A stretch of 64,000 nucleotides of DNA from Pseudomonadota bacterium (GCA_018814305.1 JAHJAA010000080.1:47892-111891); one strand, 5' to 3'. Positions 1 to 8,675 are shown, numbered from the stretch's first letter. A program made the numbers and translations. Notes: generated by a model from the letters alone, not told the origin.

Positions 1-1451
1 AAAATCCCCAATTCATCGAGACTCTTGATGGAGGCATTCTTATCGAGCACCCGCATCACCACCTTTTCACCGTTGATGGTCGGCATGGTGGAGACCCGGA
101 TATCGACCAGCCTGGTTCCTGATTTCACCGAGATTCTCCCGTCCTGGGGCAGCCTGCGCTCGGCAATATCCATCTTGGCCAGGATTTTTATGCGGGAGAT
201 GGTGGCCGGATGATAGTCCGCCGGTATTTTTATCTTACTGTGCAGCATGCCGTCCACCCGATAACGGATCACGGTATACTTGGTTTTGGGCTCAATATGG
301 ATATCGCTGGCCTTATGCCGGACTGCCTCGGAGATAATGGCATTCACCACCCGGATAATCGGCGGAATTTCAGAAGAACCGATTAACTCCGAGAGATTGA
401 CCCGTTCATCATCCTCGACGATGATGATATCGATCTCATCCAGGGGGTCAATATCGGTTAGCCCTTCCAGATCACAGGACAGCTCGCCATCCCGCTCTCC
501 ATAGAGTTTTTTCAACTGGGCCAGGATATTCGTGGTCGTCGAGAGCAGGGGCACCACCTGCATGGAGGTCATCATGGCGATGTTGTCACACTTGAAGATA
601 TCCGAGGGATCGGCCATGGCCACGGTAATCTTCTTACTGTCGAGCTTGATGGGCAGGATCCGATTCCGTTCGCAGAGTTCACGGGGGAGAAACTTGCCGA
701 CGCTGGGATGGACCCGGGTTTCTTTCAGGTCGATGAATTCGATTTTGCCGTATTTCAGGAATGCCTGCACGATAGCGGTTTCGCTGACCATTTCCAACCT
801 GACCAGGGTGTCAACCAAAAGTTCGCCCCGTTCCATTTCTTTTAAAGCCTGGGCCAGCTTCTCTTTTTCAAGGACGCCTGATTTGACCAGATAGCTACCG
901 ATCAGGCTCTTATTGTCGTCAAGGACCGCCGAGTATTGGCGGATCTTGGCCTGTTGTTTCTTGGTGACCTCTTTGAGTTGTTTGTTTTCACTGATCAGCA
1001 CATATTGCTGGAGGGCCAGACTAACTGTAAGTCGAAGGTCTTCATCATTCCATGGTTTGGTAATAAACTTGAAAACCGCCCCCTCGTTGACTGCCACCAT
1101 GATCGACAGAATATCAGCAAACCCGGTCAACATGATCCGGATGGTCTCAGGCCATCTTTTTTTAATTTCTCTTAAAAGATCAGCCCCGGTCATTCCGGGC
1201 ATCCGATGATCCGAAACCACCAATTGGATCTTTTGCCGGGCCATGATCAACAGGGCCTCATCGGCATTATTGGCGGTCAGGATCGTGTAGTTTTCTTCAA
1301 AAAATATCCTCATCATCGCCTTGAGGATATCCGGTTCATCATCAACGAAGAGGATGGTAAAACCACCTTCCGGTCTGGACTCTGAAAATTCCTCGCTATC
1401 AGTCCCCTTTTTGCCGGCTGATTTTTTGAAAAGATCAGCATATTTAGACAT
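1..1451 (-). CDS. Receiver domain fused to PilB/GspE-type ATPase (3' end outside window)
   Basis: Partial gene; it starts at ATG 1451 and runs off the left edge, about 483 codons visible. I translated it by hand. Residues about 30-150 form a CheY-like receiver (FVDDEP acidic pair, phosphoacceptor Asp81 in VVSDHRMPGM, TKPW Lys). Residues about 170-310 resemble the MshEN/T2SSE N-terminal domain, which in relatives binds c-di-GMP or nucleotides. From about residue 350 comes the start of the secretion/pilus ATPase N-domain (HKASDIHIEP, YRVDG, RLPQDGRI, RVSTMP). Walker A, Walker B and the zinc Cys motif lie beyond the window, so catalytic competence cannot be judged. The start overlaps the end of the upstream histidine kinase by 8 nt, implying translational coupling. 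Inferred role: a phosphorylation-controlled motor ATPase for type IV pilus extension, or a pilus/secretion regulator. The fusion itself is directly visible. Confidence 0.85.
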   Translation of the reverse strand, partial: MSKYADLFKKSAGKKGTDSEEFSESRPEGGFTILFVDDEPDILKAMMRIFFEENYTILTANNADEALLIMARQKIQLVVSDHRMPGMTGADLLREIKKRWPETIRIMLTGFADILSIMVAVNEGAVFKFITKPWNDEDLRLTVSLALQQYVLISENKQLKEVTKKQQAKIRQYSAVLDDNKSLIGSYLVKSGVLEKEKLAQALKEMERGELLVDTLVRLEMVSETAIVQAFLKYGKIEFIDLKETRVHPSVGKFLPRELCERNRILPIKLDSKKITVAMADPSDIFKCDNIAMMTSMQVVPLLSTTTNILAQLKKLYGERDGELSCDLEGLTDIDPLDEIDIIIVEDDERVNLSELIGSSEIPPIIRVVNAIISEAVRHKASDIHIEPKTKYTVIRYRVDGMLHSKIKIPADYHPATISRIKILAKMDIAERRLPQDGRISVKSGTRLVDIRVSTMPTINGEKVVMRVLDKNASIKSLDELGI

Positions 1452-2721
1452 TTACTGCCTCCGAGACCGGAAAAGTTATGATAAATATGGAACCGCAACC
1501 AGGTTTACTGTCCACCTCGATTCTCCCGCCGAGGCTCTGCATCGTTTCATAGGCAGTGGCAAGGCCCATCCCGGTTCCTTTACCGACCTCGCGGGTGGTA
1601 AAAAACGGATCAAAAATTCGTTTGACGACTTCCGGTGCCATCCCGGGACCATTATCACTGATGATGACTTTAATCTTGTTTCTATCGTGGATGGTTTCAA
1701 GATCCAGCTGCAGTCCAGACTCCCTGGTCTGGATGGCGTTCTGGATAATATTTAAAAAAACCTGGCTTACCGCCGCGGCGTCACAGGGATATCCCGGGAG
1801 GTCGGCGAATTTTTTTTGAATAACTGCATCGGCTGGTATCCAATGGGAGAGAACATTGAGAATTCTTTCCAGCTCCGTGTTGATATCTATGACGACGATT
1901 CCACCATCGTCAATATGGGAAAAGGCCTTGAGGTCGGCCACTATTTTGGTGACCCTTTTGCATCCGTCAAGACTCTGGATCAGGAGCTCTTCGGTATCGG
2001 CAATGATAAAATCCATTTTCAACTTCCGCCAGGTATCGTCGAATTCAACCGCAGTCTCACGGGGAAGACTCAGTTTTCCAATGGTTTGCCGATAGAGGGC
2101 AATCATCTCGATAAATCTTTCGGAATATTTTTTGAGACTGTTCAGATTGCTGGCGATAAAACCCAGGGGATTGTTGATTTCATGGGCGACCCCGGCGGCC
2201 AGTTGGCCGATGGCCGCCATCTTTTCCTGCTGCAGGAGGATGGTATGGGCCTGTTTGAGATCGCTCGTTCGCTGTTCGACCTTGACCTCCAGTTTTTCGG
2301 CCAGATCCCGATATTTGGCCTCGGAGGCGGCAAGTTCTTCGTATGATTGATTAACAATGGTCGTATGAATCTCGGTGGTCAGCATCCTTTTGAGATTGTT
2401 GACGATCATGGCGTTAACCGTTCCGGCTATGAATTCGGCAATAATCAGTAATTCTGATTGCCGGTTTTCGTGGCCAAAGAGAACTATCTGCCCGGTTTTT
2501 TCTCCTTCCAGATAGAGGGGGCAGTTGACCGAAAGCACCTTTTCGGTTTCAACGTGTCCGACTCCCCATAAAACAGTGCCGATCTGATCCAATAGCCTGG
2601 CGGCCAGGGGACCGACCTTCAGCGCTCTTTCCAGGAGGGGTAGAATCTCTTCTCCCGTAAGGATATCCCGGAGCTCTTTCTCCTCGCCAATAATGAAACT
2701 GAGGCGTTCTTCTATACTCAT
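1444..2721 (-). CDS. Cytosolic sensor histidine kinase, likely partner of the REC-ATPase fusion
   Basis: 425 residues with no membrane segment. An N-terminal region of about 120 residues looks GAF-like but I cannot assign it firmly. A coiled coil (about 125-170) leads into HisKA with the phospho-accepting His180 in GVAHEINNPLGF, then HATPase_c with an N box (FLNIIQNAIQ), G1 (DNGPGMA), F box (FDPFFTT) and G2 (GKGTGMGL). All catalytic boxes are intact. The gene overlaps the MglA-type GTPase gene upstream by 4 nt and the REC-ATPase gene downstream by 8 nt. The adjacent receiver is therefore the obvious phosphoryl target; that pairing is inferred from context. Confidence 0.9.
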   Translation of the reverse strand: MSIEERLSFIIGEEKELRDILTGEEILPLLERALKVGPLAARLLDQIGTVLWGVGHVETEKVLSVNCPLYLEGEKTGQIVLFGHENRQSELLIIAEFIAGTVNAMIVNNLKRMLTTEIHTTIVNQSYEELAASEAKYRDLAEKLEVKVEQRTSDLKQAHTILLQQEKMAAIGQLAAGVAHEINNPLGFIASNLNSLKKYSERFIEMIALYRQTIGKLSLPRETAVEFDDTWRKLKMDFIIADTEELLIQSLDGCKRVTKIVADLKAFSHIDDGGIVVIDINTELERILNVLSHWIPADAVIQKKFADLPGYPCDAAAVSQVFLNIIQNAIQTRESGLQLDLETIHDRNKIKVIISDNGPGMAPEVVKRIFDPFFTTREVGKGTGMGLATAYETMQSLGGRIEVDSKPGCGSIFIITFPVSEAVNV

Positions 2722-3368
2722 CGTTTTGTAGTCATTTTTTTGAGAAATGTTTCCCGTTCCAGCCCATGTTTGGCCAAGAGCCCGTACTGCCGGTCGATAT
2801 TGTCATACATCAGGCCAAGAAGTCCGCTGAAGGTTTCAATCACCCCATTACCTTCCAGAGCCGAGGCAAGAAAAAAGGGCAAACCGGTTGGGGTCCAGGT
2901 TGTTTTGATTTCCGGCTCCGGAATGATCCTTTCAAGATCCCGCTTATTGAATTGAATGACCAGGGGAGTCTTGTCGATATTAAGCCCGACAATTGACAGA
3001 TTTTTTTCCAGATTATCAAAGCTTTCTGAATTATTGACCTTCTCGGTTAACTGGGAGTCGGCGATAAAGGCAACCCCATCCGCCCTCTGCAGCACCGCCT
3101 TGCGGGTCGCATCATGGCGGACTTGTCCTGGCACGGTATAGACCTTTACCTTGATTCTCAGGCCACTGGGAGCCATGAGGAAAAACGGCAGGAGATCAAA
3201 ATAGATGGTGCGATCGTCCTGGGTATCCAGCACCATTAACCCGCCCCGTCCTTCATCGCTCAACAGGTCATGGAGCTTCAACAGGTTGGTGGTCTTGCCG
3301 GAACGGGCGGGACCGTAATAGACCAGTTTGAGCACCATTTTTTTTTCAAGTTCATCAAACTCGATCAT
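2718..3368 (-). CDS. mglA: MglA-family Ras-like GTPase
   Basis: 216 residues. The P-loop GPARSGKT is at 19-26, the family-typical DRTIYFDLLPF segment (switch I region) follows at about 52-62, TVPGQ replaces the usual DxxGQ at 78-82, and NKRD at 141-144 is the guanine-specificity motif. These features distinguish MglA from other small GTPases. In Myxococcus MglA sets cell polarity and directs type IV pili and gliding. No MglB-like roadblock GAP gene is visible here. The ATG at 3338 (residue 11) is an alternative start that would give a protein nearer the usual length of about 195. It is co-oriented with AmrS upstream (62-nt gap) and coupled by overlap to the kinase downstream. Confidence 0.9.
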   Translation of the reverse strand: MIEFDELEKKMVLKLVYYGPARSGKTTNLLKLHDLLSDEGRGGLMVLDTQDDRTIYFDLLPFFLMAPSGLRIKVKVYTVPGQVRHDATRKAVLQRADGVAFIADSQLTEKVNNSESFDNLEKNLSIVGLNIDKTPLVIQFNKRDLERIIPEPEIKTTWTPTGLPFFLASALEGNGVIETFSGLLGLMYDNIDRQYGLLAKHGLERETFLKKMTTKR

Positions 3369-3430
3369 TCATCGTATCTCTCAAGTCTATGAGGCAGAAG
3401 CAAGGTATCAGGGAAGCAGCCTGTCGCTCT

Positions 3431-4444
3431 TCATGACCAGACTCCTTCAATCGCTTCTTTACAGGAAGGACAGTGGCCATCTTCAAGACGATTATCGATA
3501 ATTTTAAAGCCCAGCCTTTCGATGAGCAGCGTTCCGCACGAGGGACAGGTGGTATTTTCTCCACCGGCCCCGGGAATATTTCCGTTATAGACAAACCGCA
3601 GGCCTTCCTCATGGCCGATCTCTCTGGCCTTATGGAGGATTGATGCTGGAGTCGGTTGGCGATCCAGCATTTTGTAGGTCGGATGAAAGGCGGTGACATG
3701 CCAGGGCATGGCTGGATCAACAGAATAGATGAAACGGGCTATCTCTCTGAGTTCGGCCAGAGAATCGTTCAGACCGGGGATAATCAAGGTGGTTATTTCC
3801 ACCCAGACTCCAAGCCCATGGAGCAGACGAACCGTGTCCAGAACCGGAGCCAGGCGGGCCTTGCAGACCTGGTGGTAAAACTGTTCCGTAAAGGCCTTGA
3901 TGTCAATATTGATCCCATCAAGGACCGGCGCCAGATCCCGACCCGCCGCTGGAGACATATACCCGTTACTGACAAAAACATTCTTCAGGCCGCTCTGCCT
4001 GGCCGCAACCGCGCAATCATAGGCAAATTCATAAAAGATGGTCGGTTCCACATAGGTGTAACTGATACTTCGGCATCGGGCCGCTTCGGCTGCGGCAACA
4101 ATCTCAGCCGGAGTTCGAAGATGCCCGGTAATCTCCGCTGCCCCCTTTTGCGGGGATTGGGAGATCTCAAAATTCTGGCAATGATCACACTTGAAATTAC
4201 AACCGACCGTGGAGATTGAGTACGAAAGGGAACCGGGGAGAACATGGAAGAGCGGCTTTTTTTCAATGGGATCGATATGTTCCGCCACCGTCTTCCCGTA
4301 GACCAGACTGAACAAACTCCCCCCCCGGTTCTCCCGGACCCCGCAGAGTCCACGCTTGGTGTCGACAATGGTGCAGTGATGATTACAGAGTCCGCAACGA
4401 ATCTGATTCGCGGAGAGTTTTTCATAGAAACGAGCTTCATGCAT
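3431..4444 (-). CDS. amrS: AmmeMemoRadiSam system radical SAM enzyme
   Basis: 337 residues from ATG 4444, which has a GGAG site 9 nt upstream; a longer frame from TTG 4468 lacks a comparable site. An N-terminal Cys cluster (CGLCNHHC, CGVRENRGG) precedes the radical-SAM CxxxCxxC motif CNFKCDHC at 82-89. A C-terminal pair of CPSC-type motifs probably binds zinc. This order is typical of AmrS, formerly annotated as PflA-like. The family co-occurs with AMMECR1 and MEMO1 homologues and its substrate is not established as far as I know. Neither partner gene lies in this window. A candidate promoter sits about 75 nt upstream, so AmrS may head the transcript that continues into mglA. Confidence 0.9.
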   Translation of the reverse strand: MHEARFYEKLSANQIRCGLCNHHCTIVDTKRGLCGVRENRGGSLFSLVYGKTVAEHIDPIEKKPLFHVLPGSLSYSISTVGCNFKCDHCQNFEISQSPQKGAAEITGHLRTPAEIVAAAEAARCRSISYTYVEPTIFYEFAYDCAVAARQSGLKNVFVSNGYMSPAAGRDLAPVLDGINIDIKAFTEQFYHQVCKARLAPVLDTVRLLHGLGVWVEITTLIIPGLNDSLAELREIARFIYSVDPAMPWHVTAFHPTYKMLDRQPTPASILHKAREIGHEEGLRFVYNGNIPGAGGENTTCPSCGTLLIERLGFKIIDNRLEDGHCPSCKEAIEGVWS

Positions 4445-4521
4445 GGAATATGACTCCAGCGTTGACAAGATAAAAACGATACTTGAAAGTCCTTTACCGA
4501 ATAAGCCACCCGGATACCTCT

Positions 4522-4551
4522 ATCATCGGGATAAACCCTCATCATTGTCAA
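4522..4551 (-). promoter_or_regulatory. Candidate sigma-70 promoter for amrS-mglA operon
   Basis: On the minus strand there is a perfect -35 TTGACA (4551-4546), an 18-nt spacer and GATGAT (4527-4522, 4/6 match) as -10. It lies about 75 nt before the amrS ATG. Pattern match only. Confidence 0.4.
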
Positions 4552-4744
4552 GGAGAACAATCTAACACTGATCGGCAAATTCCCCTTCCACTCGGTTGAA
4601 GAATGTTCATCTTCAATCTCCTCGGTTTCCATAAAGATGCCCCTCGGGAAATACGAAAAACTTCATTCAAATACGATGTTGTGATAGCCTGTATGGAGAG
4701 TGAGTTCCGCGCTTCCTAAATTTGAATTGATTCGGAGGCCTTAT

Positions 4745-5272
4745 ATGGATGGGAGTATGGCCCGGCCAGCTCTTCATAAGTATTTTGGACAGAGGGTACT
4801 CCCTCGCCTCATTTTGTTTGAGTTGTTGTGGCTTGTTTTGGCTGGGACCTCACCCCAGAGTATTATGATCAGCCTTCCCGTTGTAATCGTGGCAACCATT
4901 GCCAGCCTGATTCTTGCGCCCACCCTCAGGTATCCGATTAGTCCACTCCCGCTTATCCGCTCACTCCCCCTTTTTTTGTTTCTGTCGCTGGTCAGCGGTT
5001 TTGATGTGATGAAAAGGGTCTTCCATCCTGATCTGCCGATCCGTCCAGGCCTGATCTCCTATCACACCCGGTTACCCCATGGTCCGCCCTTGGCCCTGCT
5101 CCTCAACTGTATCAGCCTGCTGCCGGGCACCATCAGCGCCGATTATCGGGACAGTTGTATTTTGGTTCACACCATCGACACGGAGCAACCAGCGGAAAAA
5201 GTCATTAAAAAACTTGAAGATAGAATCGGGGAAATATTCAGGGTGGACCCAGCCTCGGGAGGTGCACTGTGA
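4745..5272 (+). CDS. mnhE: Na+/H+ antiporter subunit E (MnhE/MrpE/MbhA-like)
   Basis: About 175 residues from ATG 4745, chosen because GGAGG lies 6 nt upstream; the frame can extend to GTG 4700 but with a poorer site. Two or three membrane segments occur in the N-terminal half, then the family-typical LLNCISLLPGTISAD region and a soluble tail. MrpE is a small accessory subunit of multisubunit cation/proton antiporters and of membrane-bound hydrogenase-type complexes (MbhA). First gene of a nine-gene operon running to 11919; its stop overlaps the next start as GTGA. Confidence 0.88.
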   Translation: MDGSMARPALHKYFGQRVLPRLILFELLWLVLAGTSPQSIMISLPVVIVATIASLILAPTLRYPISPLPLIRSLPLFLFLSLVSGFDVMKRVFHPDLPIRPGLISYHTRLPHGPPLALLLNCISLLPGTISADYRDSCILVHTIDTEQPAEKVIKKLEDRIGEIFRVDPASGGAL

Positions 5273-5526
5273 CCATTGTTTCCTTGGGGGGGAGTTTCAT
5301 CCTGCTGCTCACGGTTATCATCGGATTGATCAGAATCCATCGGGGTCCGACCCCCGCTGACCGCATGATGGCGGCTCAGCTTTTCGGGACCTGCGGGGTG
5401 GCGATTCTGCTGCTGCTCGCCGAGGGCCTCGCCATGCCGGTCCTTCGGGACTGTGCCCTGGTTTTTGCCCTTCTGGCGGCAATGACCGTCGTGGCCTTTG
5501 TCAAACGGGCCTGGAGAAACAAATAA
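5269..5526 (+). CDS. mnhF: Na+/H+ antiporter subunit F (MnhF/MrpF/MbhB-like)
   Basis: 85 residues, three hydrophobic helices, GTG start overlapping the mnhE stop by 4 nt. The conserved RGPTPADRMMA stretch after helix 1 and LRDCALVFALL in helix 3 are family hallmarks. It is a small integral membrane subunit of the Mrp/MBH module; gene order E-F-G is the usual one. Confidence 0.9.
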   Translation: MTIVSLGGSFILLLTVIIGLIRIHRGPTPADRMMAAQLFGTCGVAILLLLAEGLAMPVLRDCALVFALLAAMTVVAFVKRAWRNK

Positions 5527-5828
5527 TGGCAATAGTCCATGGTTTCGCTCTTTTTATGATTCTTCTGGGGATCCCCTTTTTCATTTCCGGGACCATCGGC
5601 CTGCTTCGTCTCCCCGATATCTATACCCGCCTGCATGCCTTAACCAAGGCCGACAACCTCGGTCTTGGCCTGATTATTCTCGGTCTGATCCTTGAGGCGA
5701 AGGATTTGGCTACCATTGCCCGATTGCTCTTTATCTGGTTCCTGGTCCTCACGGCAAGTTCCGCCTCCTGCCATCTGATCGCCAACACCGCCTTAAAAAA
5801 CAAAATAACCCCCTGGAAACGACCATGA
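5526..5828 (+). CDS. mnhG: Na+/H+ antiporter subunit G (MnhG/MrpG/MbhC-like)
   Basis: 100 residues with three membrane helices. The stretches GTIGLLRLPDIYTRLHA and KADNLGLGL match the PhaG/MnhG family. ATG overlaps the mnhF stop by one base (TAATG), so translation is coupled. Like E and F it is an accessory membrane subunit; its individual role in ion translocation is unresolved in the family. Confidence 0.9.
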   Translation: MAIVHGFALFMILLGIPFFISGTIGLLRLPDIYTRLHALTKADNLGLGLIILGLILEAKDLATIARLLFIWFLVLTASSASCHLIANTALKNKITPWKRP

Positions 5829-6127
5829 TTCTCATCCTCTTCGATTTCGTGCTGATCATAACCCTGCCCCTGCTTGGTTGGGCCGTCCTGGCCACCGAAG
5901 ATATCTTTAAGGCTGTGGTGCTTTTTGTCTCGTTCGGGCTACTCATGTCGTTGGCCTGGGTCCGGCTTAACGCTCCGGATGTGGCCCTGGCAGAGGCCGC
6001 CATCGGTGCAGGAGTCACCGGCGCTCTTTTTCTCTCGGCTTTAAACAAGCTAGAAAGGTCCGTAAAACATGAACGGCGGATTAACCGGGATGAAGAAAAG
6101 GAAGCAATCAATGAAAGGGAAATTTAA
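5825..6127 (+). CDS. DUF4040/MbhD-like subunit (equivalent to part of MrpA C-terminus)
   Basis: 100 residues, three hydrophobic helices, starting by a 4-nt ATGA overlap with mnhG. The segment LNAPDVALAEAAIGAGVTGALFL is the DUF4040 signature seen in MbhD and in the C-terminal part of MrpA. In canonical Mrp operons it belongs to a giant MrpA; here, as in archaeal MBH/MBS clusters, it stands alone. The charged C-terminal tail (about 25 residues) overlaps the start of the next gene. Confidence 0.85.
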   Translation: MILILFDFVLIITLPLLGWAVLATEDIFKAVVLFVSFGLLMSLAWVRLNAPDVALAEAAIGAGVTGALFLSALNKLERSVKHERRINRDEEKEAINEREI

Positions 6128-6863
6128 ACGAAAAGATTGGCAGTTCGCCACCTTGACCTCTTTATTGATCGCAACCCTGGTCACCTTCCTCTGTTGGGCA
6201 ATACTGAAGGAACCACCCGGAGAAGATTTAACGGCAGAGGCCCTTGCGCCACTTTTTGTTCAGTCTGGAGTAACCAGCCCGGTTACTGCAATTTTACTTA
6301 ATTTCCGGGGATATGACACCCTGCTTGAGGTCATGGTTCTCTTCCTTGCCGGGCTAGGCATCTGGTCCCAGGCCACGGTTGATCCCACCAACCCCTTGGT
6401 CTTCTCTTCACCTGCCACCCATCCGACCAAACCGAATTTCCATGGACCAGGGCCGGAATTGATCCTTGCCACCCTGGTCAGGATTCTCATCCCCTTAATG
6501 GTCCTGGTAGCGGGCTACCTGACCTGGGCCGGCGGATTCCAGGCGGGAGGGGCCTTTCAGGGGGGGGCCTTACTTGGGGGAGCCGGGATTCTGCTGATCC
6601 TTGCCGAACCGCAACGAATAAGCACAATCCCTCCTGCTCTTATTCGCTTCGGGATTGTTCTTGGTCCTGCCATCTTTCTGCTGGTGGGAGTCAGCTGTTT
6701 CGGGTACGGCGGAAACTTTCTTCAATATCCCCAACCGGGAGCAGGTTCCTGGTTGTTACTTATCGAATTCGGGGCCGCTATCTCCATCGGCATCACCTTG
6801 ACGACCCTCTTTGTCGGGGGACGTCCCGACCCCAAGAGATTAAAGGGTACGGATCAGCCATGA
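6111..6863 (+). CDS. mnhB: MbhE-MnhB fusion subunit of the antiporter module
   Basis: About 250 residues from ATG 6111, which has an AAAGGAA site 8 nt upstream; in-frame ATGs at 6090 and 6069 are possible. The N-terminal part (to about residue 95) matches MbhE/MrpA C-terminus (SGVTSPVTAILLNFRGYDT). After a linker of about 35 residues comes an MnhB domain (GGFQAGGAFQGGALL and GPAIFLLVG). So two subunits that are separate in MBH clusters (MbhE and MbhF) are joined in one chain. It overlaps the preceding stop by 17 nt and the next start by 4 nt. Confidence 0.85.
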   Translation: MKGKFKRKDWQFATLTSLLIATLVTFLCWAILKEPPGEDLTAEALAPLFVQSGVTSPVTAILLNFRGYDTLLEVMVLFLAGLGIWSQATVDPTNPLVFSSPATHPTKPNFHGPGPELILATLVRILIPLMVLVAGYLTWAGGFQAGGAFQGGALLGGAGILLILAEPQRISTIPPALIRFGIVLGPAIFLLVGVSCFGYGGNFLQYPQPGAGSWLLLIEFGAAISIGITLTTLFVGGRPDPKRLKGTDQP

Positions 6864-7177
6864 CCATCACCACCGGGTACATCATTTCCGCCCTGCTCCT
6901 CTTTGGAATCGGCATGAACGGACTCATGACCTGTTCCCATCAACTGCGGAAAATCCTCGCCGTCAACTTGATGGCCAGTGGCGTTTTTCTCATTCTTATT
7001 GTAACCGGATTCGGGACTGACGGTTCTGCCATTGACCATGTTCCCCATGCCATGGTGTTAACCGGGATTGTTATATCCGTCAGCACCACCGCCCTGGCCC
7101 TCACCTTGGCCTGCCGTATCCAGCAACGGTTGAACAGGTCGGCTGACGAAACTGCAGAAGGAAACGATGATGATTGA
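6860..7177 (+). CDS. mnhC: Na+/H+ antiporter subunit C (MnhC/MrpC, NuoK-like)
   Basis: 105 residues with three membrane helices of the NuoK fold: GIGMNGLMTCSHQLRKILAV, then VNLMASGVFLILI, then LTGIVISVSTTALALTLA. NuoK-like subunits contribute a lateral half-channel of the ion path. Start overlaps the preceding stop (ATGA). Confidence 0.9.
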   Translation: MTITTGYIISALLLFGIGMNGLMTCSHQLRKILAVNLMASGVFLILIVTGFGTDGSAIDHVPHAMVLTGIVISVSTTALALTLACRIQQRLNRSADETAEGNDDD

Positions 7178-8675
7178 ACCGGCGTCACTTGCTCCCTGGT
7201 TGATTATCATTCCCCTGGCCGGGGGACTTCTGGCCTTTCTTCTGCCGTCCCGGTCAGTTCTGATCGGTTTATCTGCCACCGTGGCCAATGGTTTACTGGC
7301 ACTCGCTATAACCTTTTATTCTATAAACACGATCCCTCTTGAATACGCCCTGGGCGGGTGGCCGCCACCGGCAGGCATTCTCCTGCGAATTGACGGCCTC
7401 ACCCTGGTGATGCTTACCATGACCGCCATCACCGGGCTGGCGATTTCCATTTATGCCCAGGGATATTTTCCGGCGCGTATCGGCTCCGGCAACGGTGTTT
7501 CACGCCATGGACCGCAGCAGGATTTTTTCTGGCCCCTTTGGTTGATGCTGCTGGCTGGTTTGAATGGACTTTTCCTTGCCGGAGACCTGTTCAATCTCTA
7601 TGTGACCCTGGAGGTAACCGCTCTCGCCGCCGTCGCCTTAACCGCCCTCTCCGGCAAACACACCTCTGAAGTCGCCGCCCTGCGTTATCTTCTGGTCAGC
7701 CTCCTCGGTTCTTTGAGTTATCTGTTCGGCACAGTACTCCTGTATCGAGCCTGTCACGTCCTCCATCTTGCCACCCTTGGCGCCCTGATCGTCTCTTCAC
7801 CGGTGGTCTGGTCGGGACTTGCCCTGATCACCGTGGGCCTTCTTTTGAAAACCGCCTTGTTTCCCATGCATTTCTGGCTGCCACCGGCCCATGTCAATGC
7901 CCTGACCCCGGTGAGCGCCATCCTTTCGGCGCTGGTGATCAAGGCCTCTTTTTATCTGATCTTTCGATTTTGGGGAGACGTTTTCATGCGGATTCTTCCC
8001 CTGGGAGGATATTCCCTGCTGGGAGGTCTGGGCGCTGCCGCGGTCCTCTGGGGTGGGATCCAGGCCCTGCGTCAGAAAAGGCTGAAGATGCTGATCGCCT
8101 ATTCCACCGTGGCCCAGCTTGGCTATCTGTTCATCGCCTTGCCGATCATCAGGCACGATGCCGGTCCCTCCTCACGATTTGCCCTGGTCTATCTCATCAT
8201 CTCCCATGCCGGAGCGAAGGCGGCCATGTTCCTGGCCGCCGGCAACGTGTTTCTCCATTTCGGTCATGACCGGATTAATGAGCTGGCCGGGGTCAAGGAC
8301 GCCCTGCCCATGACCTCCTTCGCTTTAGCGGTGGCAGGGGTCAGCCTGATGGGTCTACCGCCCAGCGGCGGGTTCATCGGCAAATGGCTGCTGCTGACCG
8401 CCTCTTTTGCAAGTGGCCAGTGGTGGTGGGGAATCATTTTGATCGCAGGCAGTCTCCTGGCGGTGGCCTATATCTATCGGGTCGTGCGACATCTTTTTAC
8501 TAAGGCTCCCGGGCCCTCTTCGGGAAAAAGGCAGGTTGCCAGGACCATGGAAGCCAGCTCCTTGTTCCTGGCTGTGCTTTCACTGGTCATGGGGATCTTT
8601 GCTCCGCTGGTTTCAAAACTCATCGCCTCGGATGCGGTCAGCCTGGCGTCCTTGCTTGCGGGGGTGGTTCCATGA
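7167..8675 (+). CDS. mnhD: Antiporter-like subunit 1 (MnhD/NuoM-N family)
   Basis: 502 residues and about fourteen helices of the proton-conducting (Proton_antipo_M) family. The helix-5 glutamate is present (NLYVTLEVTAL), the helix-7 lysine region reads LLKTALFPMHFWLPPAH, and the helix-8 lysine is in SALVIKASF. These residues form the ion path in complex I antiporter subunits and MrpD. The start overlaps mnhC by 11 nt; ATG 7170 is an equally good alternative. First of three paralogous large subunits in the operon. Confidence 0.88.
   Translation: MMIEPASLAPWLIIIPLAGGLLAFLLPSRSVLIGLSATVANGLLALAITFYSINTIPLEYALGGWPPPAGILLRIDGLTLVMLTMTAITGLAISIYAQGYFPARIGSGNGVSRHGPQQDFFWPLWLMLLAGLNGLFLAGDLFNLYVTLEVTALAAVALTALSGKHTSEVAALRYLLVSLLGSLSYLFGTVLLYRACHVLHLATLGALIVSSPVVWSGLALITVGLLLKTALFPMHFWLPPAHVNALTPVSAILSALVIKASFYLIFRFWGDVFMRILPLGGYSLLGGLGAAAVLWGGIQALRQKRLKMLIAYSTVAQLGYLFIALPIIRHDAGPSSRFALVYLIISHAGAKAAMFLAAGNVFLHFGHDRINELAGVKDALPMTSFALAVAGVSLMGLPPSGGFIGKWLLLTASFASGQWWWGIILIAGSLLAVAYIYRVVRHLFTKAPGPSSGKRQVARTMEASSLFLAVLSLVMGIFAPLVSKLIASDAVSLASLLAGVVP

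Noticed and set aside
25..1209. Several plus-strand reading frames at the left edge
   Set aside because: They are antisense shadows of the receiver-ATPase gene, whose minus-strand translation shows clear domain motifs.
3985..4632. 215-codon minus-strand frame overlapping amrS
   Set aside because: Ser/Arg-rich with no domain motif and out of frame with the well-supported AmrS.
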